This document shows, piece after piece, positions 24,321-31,476 of a stretch of DNA of 33,667 nt. The position numbers and the translations under genes were made by a program. Origin of the DNA: Treponema sp. (GTDB lineage Bacteria > Spirochaetota > Spirochaetia > Treponematales > Breznakiellaceae); contig JAIRQN010000020.1 in the NCBI GenBank assembly GCA_031256445.1, positions 1-33,667 of the forward strand, given 5' to 3'. The notes beneath the pieces were generated by a model, which saw nothing but the letters and a program-made list of their open reading frames with translations, ran no database searches and was not told the DNA's origin. Each line of letters begins with the position of its first letter. Position 1 is the stretch's first letter.

Positions 24321-25490
24321 ATGAAAAAGTTATTTTTAGCATTAATTGCATTACTTTTACCGGTTAATACCTTTGCACAAACGCAAACCCTGTTTGTGCC
24401 GTCAAATGAAGAAGCAAAAGGAAAGCTCTTTATTCATGGCGGAGCAGGAACAAACGCCAACCAATGGGATCCGTTTATTGCTCTTGCAGGAGGTATTGGC
24501 GCTAAAATTTTAGTGGTTCCTTTTGCCGCTGAACCGCCCTATACTCCGCAGGAAAGAGGACCTTATTTTGTAGATTTTCTAAATAGGCGCGGAGCCGTTG
24601 CTGATTATGCCGCGTTTACCAGAGAGAATGCCGATTTACCTGAAAATCTAAGAAAACTGAACGGAGTAGCTGGAGTTTGGTTTTCAGGCGGAAGCCAGAC
24701 CCTCTTAAGAAACCATTTACGGGGTACAGTTTTTTTGGAGCGTATAAAGGAAATTTACCGTAACGGCGGAGTGATAGGCGGAACCAGCGCGGGAGCTTCC
24801 GTAATGGGTAAAGTTATGCCGGCCGGCGGCGTTACAGAAGGATTCGGGTTTATTGATTTTGCCATAATCCACCAGCACTTTTCTGAACTAAACAGACAGG
24901 GCGTACTGCTTGACGCTGTACAAGAGCAGAATATTGCCGGAATAGGCATTGACGAAAAAACTGCGGTTATTTTTAACGCTGTTACCAAAACTTTTGAGGT
25001 GGTTGGCGAAGGGAAGGTAACGGTATACGAACCTCAATCTACAGGAATTAGAACGCAAATATATAGAGCCGGGAGCCGTTTTACAATTAATACCTCCTTT
25101 ACATCAGGCGTAATAAATACAGGCGGTTACGGTATGGGATTATCGGCTTTTACCGCCAGCAGCGCTTCCATTGCCCGAAATGAACAATTTACCGTTTCAT
25201 TCAGACTGAGAAATATGGAACAGAACGCGTTTCCCGGAGGACAAAATGGTATAGCATTGGTAAATAATAACGGTAATATTGTAGGGCAGGTTATGGATGT
25301 CAGAACTACGCAAACAAGAAACCCCGGCACACAGACTTCAGTCTTAACAAGAGATTGTTTTATCCCCGGTTTTACAGCGCCCGGACGCTACCAATTAAGA
25401 ATTGTAATTAGACCCGCAGGCGGCGAATGGAGAATTGCCACATTGTCTCATAATAATGCTCCCACAAGCATTGATTTTACGGTTAGGTAA
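24321..25490 (+). CDS. Exported cyanophycinase-like peptidase (family S51) with C-terminal Ig-like domain
   Basis: A signal peptide (MKKLFLALIALLLPVNTFAQ) precedes an S51-type alpha/beta domain with the nucleophile elbow GGTSAGAS (Ser156), IIHQHFSELNRQG (about 182-194) and GIDEKTAV (Glu212). Cyanophycinases cleave beta-Asp-Arg units; the usual DQHF is HQHF here, so specificity may differ. After about residue 258 a beta-rich domain of about 125 residues begins GGYGMGLSAF and ends GGEWRIATL...TVR; it recurs three times in the C10 protease. The start is placed at 24321 after AAAGGTG; the upstream GTG (24312) lacks a suitable site. An 8-bp palindrome (24375-24399) spans the signal cleavage junction. 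It probably degrades a peptide or polymer outside the cytoplasm. Confidence 0.85.
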   Translation: MKKLFLALIALLLPVNTFAQTQTLFVPSNEEAKGKLFIHGGAGTNANQWDPFIALAGGIGAKILVVPFAAEPPYTPQERGPYFVDFLNRRGAVADYAAFTRENADLPENLRKLNGVAGVWFSGGSQTLLRNHLRGTVFLERIKEIYRNGGVIGGTSAGASVMGKVMPAGGVTEGFGFIDFAIIHQHFSELNRQGVLLDAVQEQNIAGIGIDEKTAVIFNAVTKTFEVVGEGKVTVYEPQSTGIRTQIYRAGSRFTINTSFTSGVINTGGYGMGLSAFTASSASIARNEQFTVSFRLRNMEQNAFPGGQNGIALVNNNGNIVGQVMDVRTTQTRNPGTQTSVLTRDCFIPGFTAPGRYQLRIVIRPAGGEWRIATLSHNNAPTSIDFTVR

Positions 25491-25529
25491 TTAAAACATA
25501 TTCATATAAAACCAAAAGGAGAAAAGAAA

Positions 25530-26396
25530 TTGAAAAAAATTATTTTGAAAGGTGCTGCCAGCCTCTGGCTGGTAGCAGTAATCATCGTAATTATCACAAT
25601 GGCTTTCACAGCCTGCACAAAAAAAAGTGAAACACAAACCGCCGCTTCTTCTGCTCCCTCCAACCCACACCCTGAAATCCTTAACGGAGATTTATCCGCA
25701 TTTGCGGGAACATGGGTTAACGGTCATGATGAAAGGGTACAGCTAAAATCAGATGGAACAATTAATAACATGGAAATATCCAGAAATTTTTTATTTTTAT
25801 CATCAACCGGTAATTATATGTGGGAAAATGCTGTGCCTGGGGAATTTGCTTATGATGTTTATTTTATTCCAAAAGGTATCGAATTTGTTAATTATTACGG
25901 GAATATTCAAACAGATATTACAAAAGACCGTATTTATTTTATTATTTCTGCGGCTGAACGTATTACGACAAGCGATGATGTATATTATCGAGAATCGGAT
26001 TTAGAAGATGAAAAACGGGCGAATTTTGCGAGAATGTGGGCGCAACAAGACGCGGCGGGAGAATATGATCCTAATGTCTTTAACTATGATAAAATCTTAA
26101 ACGGAGATTTATCAGAGTTTTCGGCATATTGGATAAACGGAAGAGGCGAGAGACCCTGGCTTTATTCAAACGGAACATTTTCTTCTAATCAAACAGCAAG
26201 CGGTTTTCGTAAACATGGAGACGCTTATACATGGAACGTATCGCAGGGGGATTTTGGCGGTTTTGGGGTAATGTTATACCCTGTCGATGTGGATGTCTTA
26301 TTAGGCAGAAGTATTCTTAAAACTGATAATACAAAAGTCCGTTTAACTTATGGGCATGATCTTCCCGATGATCCTAAAGATTATTTTTATTTATAA
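25530..26396 (+). CDS. Lipoprotein with two copies of the locus-specific ~110-residue repeat
   Basis: The TTG start follows AAGGAG. A signal peptide ends in the lipobox MAFTAC (Cys29). The mature protein has two repeat units, each opening ILNGDLS-F--W-NG--ER and continuing through a Y-W core and a T-K-R motif. The same unit recurs in the lipoproteins at 28995, 30198 and 31477, always in this locus. It is probably a surface or periplasmic beta-rich module; no enzyme motif is visible. The second unit ends abruptly at a TAA, after which the same frame stays open for another 132 codons. Confidence 0.75.
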   Translation: MKKIILKGAASLWLVAVIIVIITMAFTACTKKSETQTAASSAPSNPHPEILNGDLSAFAGTWVNGHDERVQLKSDGTINNMEISRNFLFLSSTGNYMWENAVPGEFAYDVYFIPKGIEFVNYYGNIQTDITKDRIYFIISAAERITTSDDVYYRESDLEDEKRANFARMWAQQDAAGEYDPNVFNYDKILNGDLSEFSAYWINGRGERPWLYSNGTFSSNQTASGFRKHGDAYTWNVSQGDFGGFGVMLYPVDVDVLLGRSILKTDNTKVRLTYGHDLPDDPKDYFYL

Positions 26397-26792
26397 TTTG
26401 ATATAGGATCTTCGCCAAATATTGCAATTATTCAGATAGGATTTTCTCGTGATAAGCATTTTACTTTTAGGAAAGTTCACGAATTTGAAGATAAAGGCAA
26501 CCTCGGCGATGTGATTGCGATAACATCAGACATCACGATTAAGGATTTTAGTTTTATAGTTGTCGATTATGATTATGAAGCCGATTCCTGGATAGTAGAA
26601 AGAACATTGTTTACAATCCCCGAATTAAAATCTTCTGAATACGGGGAAGCGTTTCAGGCAAATACAACTGTCGGCGGCGGAATGCCATCTCGCGGAATAA
26701 CCTTTATAGACGGAAATACAAGAAGATATTTTTATATAGGCGAGAGCGACGTTGACGGATCGCTTTCGCTGACAGAGTTTCATCTTAGGTAA
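26397..26792 (+). pseudogene. Open frame in phase with the preceding lipoprotein, without its own start
   Basis: Directly after the TAA at 26394-26396 the same frame runs without a stop for 131 sense codons, from FDIGSSPNIAIIQIGFSRDK through SDITIKDFSFIVVDYDYEAD to ESDVDGSLSLTEFHLR. The only early start candidate is a GTG at 26511 with no ribosome binding site. The residues look like a real protein domain, with hydrophobic alternation and Gly/Asp turns. It is most likely the 3' remnant of a longer lipoprotein, either severed by a nonsense change or left by recombination between lipoprotein genes. Stop readthrough is possible but less likely. Confidence 0.6.
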
Positions 26793-26809
26793 CAATAGAA
26801 GAAATATTT

Positions 26810-28879
26810 ATGAAAATAAAATTTGGTTTAGCAACATTTTTATTAATGCTCATGCTGTCACTTTCCAACAGCGGTTTCCTGTACAACCCTGTTGGGTTGT
26901 ACGCGCAGGAATCCGGCGACAGAGACGACTCGCCGCAGGTAGGGGGCGGACTTGTAATCATACCAGGCGATGACGAACTTCAATCGCTTTTAAGGGAAAC
27001 GCCGAATCCCCGGACCGTTGTTGGGCCGCTTCTGCAAACAAAGTGGAGTCAGGGCGCTCCGTATAATAGCATGTTACCTGGCGGTAATGTACATTTAATT
27101 CCCGGCTGCGACGTAATTGCTGCGGCTCAAATAATGAAGTTTCACCAACATCCGGTTCGAACCAACGGGCAAAGCGAAGCCTATACAATGAGAACAAGCA
27201 GAGTGAATGTACCGTCAGTGAATTTAAATGCCGCCTATGACTGGAACAATATGCTTAATAGCTATCGCAGTGACGGCGGGGACAGTAACGAACAGCAGCG
27301 AAACGCCATTGCCCGGTTGATATATCATATCGGAGTACTTAGAAAAAAGGATTTTACTACCGGCTATAGCGATGAAGGAGGAATTGATTATCCGGCAATG
27401 CTGACAACCATTTTTGGATTTGACAAAAACATTCAACATCTCTCACGCGCAGACTATAGCGATGCTGCCTGGGAGAATATAATAAGGTCTCAATTAAATG
27501 CCGGTTTGCCGGTATTTTATTGGGGTAATAATCAAACAAATACATCCCCTCACACTTTTATAATAGATGGGTACGAAGCGGCAGCATCGTACGATAATAC
27601 AGGCAGGTTTCATATAAACATGGGGTGGGGAGGAAGGTATGACGGGTGGTATTCTCTTAATGCGATAAGTCCCGGTAGTTCTGATTTTAATTATGCTCAT
27701 AATATGTATATTAATGTTAAGCCTGATGCAGGCGGGGCTGGCAGTAACGAATGGTCCTTAAATAGTTTTACTGCCGGAAAAACTTCCGTATCCCAAAATG
27801 AAATGTTTACTGTCAGTTTCAGGCCAAGAAGCGCAGGTTTTTTCCCCAGTGGTCAGCTGGGAATGACGCTGGCAGATAATAACGGTAATATTGTAGAAGT
27901 TATCGGAACCAGAAATACAGGAGTAATGAATCCCGGCAGCGGATGGGTAACAAGTATTATAGAAATGAATTGTTTTGTACCTGAAACCGTAAGGCCGGGG
28001 CAATACCGGTTGATGGCCATTTCCAGAGCAACCGGCGGAGACTGGAAAACAATAACAGTTTCCAATATCAGCAGCAATGTTCCCAGTGCAATTAATTTAA
28101 CTGTTACGGCAGAAAGAGGCGCGGCCGGCGGCGGTTATGGAATAGCGTTAGTAACTTTTAATACCAGTAAAACAACAGTATCTCAAAATGAACTTTTTAC
28201 TGTCAGTTACAGACCAAGAAGCCTGAACAATTTCTCCGGCGGTCAGGTTGGCGCAGCGTTAGTCGACAGCAACAACAATATTGTGCAAATAATCGGAACT
28301 ATGAACAGGGGAGCGTTAACCGCCGGGCAAAATTGGAATCTGTCTCACGATCCTCTTGTAATAAATTGTTATGTACCGGAAACCGTAAATGCGGGACAAT
28401 ACAGATTAAGGATTGTTGTAAGGCCGACCGGCGGTGAGTGGAGAGTTGCCACGCTGGCTATTGCAGATATTCCTACCGCCATTAATTTTACTGTTACCGC
28501 CGGGATAGCAAACAGCGGCGGTTATGGATTGGCATTTGCGTCTTTAAACATTGACGGCGACATAGTTTCAGCATCACGAGGCGCTCGATTTAATGTCAAT
28601 TACAGCATTAGAAATCCAGGCACAGAGTCATTTGAAGGTTCGCTGCGTGCGGTGTTGATAGATAATGCGGGCAATGAAACCGTTATCGGAACAAGAACTT
28701 CCACTTCATTTGATGCAGGCTCCGGGCGCACTTCATTTGTAGGCTGCACTATTCCCAATACAATAGCCCTGGGAAATTATCAATTAAGAATTGCTGTCAG
28801 ACCCGCAGGCGGAGAATGGAGAATTGTAACGATGTCTATTGACGGTGTTCCCGCCAGCATTGGCTTTATGGTGAGGTAA
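26810..28879 (+). CDS. Secreted C10-family (streptopain-like) cysteine protease with three C-terminal Ig-like repeats
   Basis: The 689-residue exported protein carries the C10 signature: catalytic Cys100 in PGCDVIAAAQIMKFHQHP and His248 in SPHTFIIDGYE, followed by the family motif RFHINMGWGG (266-275). Only about 65 residues separate the signal peptide from the catalytic region, so the usual prodomain of about 120 residues is short or absent. From about 310 three repeats of about 125 residues follow, each ending in a GGEWR or GGDWK strand and a FTV-like close; they match the C-terminal domain of the cyanophycinase-like protein. A 9-bp perfect palindrome (26881-26902) lies in the signal-peptide end. 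It probably degrades proteins outside the cell, with the repeats mediating surface binding or stability. Confidence 0.88.
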   Translation: MKIKFGLATFLLMLMLSLSNSGFLYNPVGLYAQESGDRDDSPQVGGGLVIIPGDDELQSLLRETPNPRTVVGPLLQTKWSQGAPYNSMLPGGNVHLIPGCDVIAAAQIMKFHQHPVRTNGQSEAYTMRTSRVNVPSVNLNAAYDWNNMLNSYRSDGGDSNEQQRNAIARLIYHIGVLRKKDFTTGYSDEGGIDYPAMLTTIFGFDKNIQHLSRADYSDAAWENIIRSQLNAGLPVFYWGNNQTNTSPHTFIIDGYEAAASYDNTGRFHINMGWGGRYDGWYSLNAISPGSSDFNYAHNMYINVKPDAGGAGSNEWSLNSFTAGKTSVSQNEMFTVSFRPRSAGFFPSGQLGMTLADNNGNIVEVIGTRNTGVMNPGSGWVTSIIEMNCFVPETVRPGQYRLMAISRATGGDWKTITVSNISSNVPSAINLTVTAERGAAGGGYGIALVTFNTSKTTVSQNELFTVSYRPRSLNNFSGGQVGAALVDSNNNIVQIIGTMNRGALTAGQNWNLSHDPLVINCYVPETVNAGQYRLRIVVRPTGGEWRVATLAIADIPTAINFTVTAGIANSGGYGLAFASLNIDGDIVSASRGARFNVNYSIRNPGTESFEGSLRAVLIDNAGNETVIGTRTSTSFDAGSGRTSFVGCTIPNTIALGNYQLRIAVRPAGGEWRIVTMSIDGVPASIGFMVR
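26881..26902. repeat. 9-bp stem palindrome inside the protease signal-peptide coding region
   Basis: GTACAACCC (26881-26889) and GGGTTGTAC (26894-26902) are exact complements with a TGTT loop. The unit is read in frame as YNPVGLY just before the probable AQ-ES cleavage point, lengthening an already long signal peptide. Confidence 0.6.
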
Positions 28880-28887
28880 TTAAAACC

Positions 28888-28990
28888 AAAAGGAGAAATC
28901 GTCTCCGCTTTGCGGAGCCAGCAAACTAAAGGTTCGACAATTTAAATGCCGCTTCAAACCTGCGGTTTGGCGCGGCTAAAAAAGGAGAAA
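28888..28990 (+). repeat. Palindrome block between duplicated ribosome-binding sequences
   Basis: AAAAGGAGAAA occurs at 28888-28898 and again at 28980-28990, directly before the next lipoprotein ATG. Between them lie CTCCGCTTTGCGGAG (28903-28917), a GGTTCGACA fragment of family 1, and a long hairpin with CAAACCTGCGGTTTG (28955-28969) inside GCCGC/GCGGC arms. The first AAGGAG copy no longer precedes a start codon. Confidence 0.65.
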
Positions 28991-28994
28991 AGAA

Positions 28995-30143
28995 ATGAAA
29001 AGATTTAATCTAAGTGGTGCTGCCAGCCTCTGGCTGCTAGCAGCAATCATCGCAATTACCGCAATGGCTTTTACAGCTTGCAGTAAAAAAAGCGAGCGAA
29101 CCGAAGGTTCGACACAACAGCAAACAGCCGCTGCACCCGTCAACCCGCACCCTGAAATCCTGAACGGAGATTTTTCCGCTTTTGCCGGAATTTGGGCAGC
29201 CGGTAATGGTGACAAAAGACAACTCAGAGCTGATGGATTTTACAGTGACGGTTCTTACGGAGATCATGGTATTAAACCTTACCGTTTCGATATTAACGGC
29301 AACGGTGCAAATATGCATTATTCATGGATGATATTGGACGGCATGGATATAAATCTGTATCCTGCCGGAGCTGATATAATAACCGAGGATAATCAGGTTA
29401 TTCAATCGGATACAACAAAAGCCCGTATTACAATGTATCCCAAATCAAGCGATGATATATTTTATCTTGTCGATGCCGGCTATTCTGGTACTTATGTAAA
29501 CCCTTACGCATTAATAATGAACAGTGATTTTTCAGCTTTTGCCGGAAGATGGGTAAACGATCATGGCGGCGGCTCAGTAGAGCTGACACCGGATGGACTT
29601 CTTCGCGACATTGGTTATGGTATATCCAATTTAAGAAGAATCGGCAACGCTTATTCATGGGATTTATCTACTGGAGTCGTTAGTATGCCGGTATTTCTGT
29701 TTCCTGCCGGAGTGGAAGTAACAGACGAAGATAACCGGCGTGTTCAAACCGATACAACAAAAGACCGTATTGCTATCGACAGACGCTATAGTAATCAAGT
29801 CTATTACCGGCAAGGCGAAGCGCAAGTCGCGCTTGACCATGAGGAACTGCGCGCCGGATCATCAGTAACAGGAGTTGTAGGCGGAGACTGGAAAGAGCGT
29901 TATAACATAAGATCAGTTGATACATTCTATATATCATTGGTAATCGAAAGCGAAGTTGAAATATTGCTGGATGTTTATAACGGTCAGCAGTTTATTAAAT
30001 CAAGCATTGACGACAGCGGTGAATATCATTCAAGAATTGAAATCGCGGCACAGCCCAATACCGTCTATCTTTTGGAAGTATCATCTTATGTCCGCGATGT
30101 AACAGAAGCCAAATTTCGAATATCGGCGCATTTAAGTCAATAA
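28995..30143 (+). CDS. Lipoprotein with two repeat units and a C-terminal beta domain
   Basis: The 382-residue lipoprotein has lipobox MAFTAC and a linker SERTEGSTQ encoded by the family-1 core palindrome. Two copies of the locus repeat follow (ILNGDFSAFAGIWAAG and MNSDFSAFAGRWVND). After about residue 277 there is a domain beginning ELRAGSSVTGVVGGDWKERY and ending AKFRISAHLSQ, resembling bacterial pre-peptidase C-terminal-like beta sandwiches. The start follows AAAGGAG. The role is unknown; membrane anchoring and the repeat suggest a surface display or binding protein. Confidence 0.72.
   Translation: MKRFNLSGAASLWLLAAIIAITAMAFTACSKKSERTEGSTQQQTAAAPVNPHPEILNGDFSAFAGIWAAGNGDKRQLRADGFYSDGSYGDHGIKPYRFDINGNGANMHYSWMILDGMDINLYPAGADIITEDNQVIQSDTTKARITMYPKSSDDIFYLVDAGYSGTYVNPYALIMNSDFSAFAGRWVNDHGGGSVELTPDGLLRDIGYGISNLRRIGNAYSWDLSTGVVSMPVFLFPAGVEVTDEDNRRVQTDTTKDRIAIDRRYSNQVYYRQGEAQVALDHEELRAGSSVTGVVGGDWKERYNIRSVDTFYISLVIESEVEILLDVYNGQQFIKSSIDDSGEYHSRIEIAAQPNTVYLLEVSSYVRDVTEAKFRISAHLSQ
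29097..29111. repeat. Family-1 core palindrome in frame within a lipoprotein gene
   Basis: CGAACCGAAGGTTCG is read as part of SERTEGST, immediately after the lipobox and KKSE. The paralogue at 25530 lacks these residues (KKSETQTAA), so the segment behaves as an in-frame insertion of about 18 bp. Identical 15-mers are at 1723, 12093, 30276 and 31312. Confidence 0.75.
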
Positions 30144-30158
30144 AAATTTAAGTCAATA
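30130..30158 (+). repeat. Short tandem duplication at the lipoprotein stop codon
   Basis: ATTTAAGTCAATA occurs at 30130-30142 and 30146-30158, a 16-bp period. The first copy contains the stop codon of the 28995 gene, and the second ends where the solo family-1 element begins. Confidence 0.6.
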
Positions 30159-30176
30159 GAGTTGTTCGACAACTTT
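30158..30176 (+). mobile_element. Solo 19-bp family-1 element (ends only) flanked by AAT
   Basis: AGAGTTGTTCGACAACTTT combines the element's terminal sequences into one small hairpin (AGTTGT-TCG-ACAACT). AAT borders it on both sides (30155-30157 and 30177-30179), as in copies C and D. It looks like an internal-deletion derivative of the larger element. Confidence 0.6.
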
Positions 30177-30197
30177 AATAATAAAAGGAGAAATGAA

Positions 30198-31295
30198 ATG
30201 AAAAGATTTATTCTATTAGTTGCTATCATTGCAGTAATCGCAATGGCTTTCACAGCCTGCACAAAAAAAAGCGAGCGAACCGAAGGTTCGACACAATCGC
30301 AAACAGCCAACCCACACCCTGAAATCCTGAACGAAGATTTATCCGCTTTCGCCGGGATATGGGCAAGCGAGCAGGGCGAAGTCAGCGTGCTGACTTCAGA
30401 CGGACTCTTTGGCGGCGGATATTCGGCTTTCAATTTCAGAAAGGACGATGATATTTACGGATGGGATGTTGCTATGGGTCAGGATTCCACAACAGTATGG
30501 TTATATCCTGTTGGAATAGAAGTTACAGGACGCAGAACAGATACATCAAAAGTCCGTATCTCCGGAATGAGCAATGGAATATTTTACCGCGAAGGAGAAA
30601 TATCGCTTCCCGTTCCGGTTGATCTTAAACCCGGATCATTCATTGACGCATACAGCGAAAAAGATCATATGTACTGGTATGCCGTCACAATTACCGAAGG
30701 AAATCGTCTTGTAGTAGAGACGGACACCTGGAATGTATATTTGACTGCTTACAATCAAAATTATAAAGTTATCGCTAAGGATGATTCTCTTGATGATATT
30801 ACCGCGGACGCCCCTAACCCGTGTATAACAATTATAATTAATAATGAACGTGAATTCGGTACTTATCTCTTCAGTGCATGGAGTCATAATAGTTCAGGTA
30901 ATTACCGCATTATGGCAAGCAATAAAGCCGCTTCACAATCAAAAGTGTGGGAACCAGCCGAGTTGACAGGGGAATGGCATTCCAGATCAATTACCGGCAG
31001 TTGTCACGGACAGGAGCATTATATCTTTACCGCAGACGGCTATTATAGAAAAGGCGATTTATATCAAAAGCACGACGGCACATGGAGTTTGGCAAGAGAC
31101 GCCGCAACGGGTAAATATCACTTAACGCTTCAATATAAACAATTCATTGATTTTGAATCCGGCTGGACGCCTAATGATTTTACTGCATATGGGGAGTATG
31201 AAACAATCGATCCCAATAATATCGACTTGTTATTGCCCGGCACAGGTTGGACTGAATTAACCCGTTGCCATAATCCCGGCTGGTCGGCTCAATAG
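30198..31295 (+). CDS. Lipoprotein with one repeat unit, a PPC-like domain and a C-terminal lipocalin-like domain
   Basis: The start is placed at 30198 (MKRFILL) after AAAGGAG; the longer frame from 30162 translates the element and leader. The 365-residue product has lipobox MAFTAC, the palindrome-encoded SERTEGSTQ, one locus repeat (ILNEDLSAFAGIWASEQGE), a middle domain (LKPGSFIDAYSEKDHMYWYA to GNYRIMAS) like pre-peptidase C-terminal domains, and a last domain (LTGEWHSRSI to GWTELTRC) resembling lipocalin-like beta barrels. The TAG stop overlaps the first bases of element copy D, so that insertion defines the gene's 3' end. Confidence 0.72.
   Translation: MKRFILLVAIIAVIAMAFTACTKKSERTEGSTQSQTANPHPEILNEDLSAFAGIWASEQGEVSVLTSDGLFGGGYSAFNFRKDDDIYGWDVAMGQDSTTVWLYPVGIEVTGRRTDTSKVRISGMSNGIFYREGEISLPVPVDLKPGSFIDAYSEKDHMYWYAVTITEGNRLVVETDTWNVYLTAYNQNYKVIAKDDSLDDITADAPNPCITIIINNEREFGTYLFSAWSHNSSGNYRIMASNKAASQSKVWEPAELTGEWHSRSITGSCHGQEHYIFTADGYYRKGDLYQKHDGTWSLARDAATGKYHLTLQYKQFIDFESGWTPNDFTAYGEYETIDPNNIDLLLPGTGWTELTRCHNPGWSAQ
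30276..30290. repeat. Family-1 core palindrome in frame within the second lipoprotein
   Basis: The same CGAACCGAAGGTTCG in the same frame (SERTEGST) and at the same position after the lipobox as at 29097. The flanking codons match too, so it may have spread by duplication or gene conversion of the 5' end rather than by independent insertion. Confidence 0.75.
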
Positions 31296-31428
31296 ACTTG
31301 TTCGACAACAGCGAACCTTCGGTTCGAGTTAGTTGTCTCACATGTCTTGCAATTTTCTGGGCTAAAGCCCCAAAAATTGCCTTTTTTTAGCGGTAGTTGT
31401 TCAATAACTGAAGTTATCGAACAACTCT
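31294..31428 (+). mobile_element. Family-1 MITE-like element, copy D (complete, 135 bp, AAT flanks)
   Basis: It starts AGACTTGTTCG and ends CGAACAACTCT, with AAT at 31291-31293 and 31429-31431. H1 is 31294-31347 with tip CGAACCTTCGGTTCG (31312-31326); its outer pair is A-T where other copies have G-C, a compensatory change. H2 uses GCAATTTT/AAAATTGC arms and the right hairpin is AGTTGTTCAATAACT/GTTATCGAACAACT. It fills most of the 181-bp gap before the next lipoprotein. Confidence 0.8.
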
Positions 31429-31476
31429 AATAAATAGTATTTTTTAATGTGAAATAAACAGGCAGAAGAGGTTAAA

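Noticed and set aside
30162-30197. Longer start for the third lipoprotein (MFDNFNNKRRNE...)
   Set aside because: It translates the solo element and leader and would put a charged stretch before the signal peptide; AAAGGAG precedes 30198.
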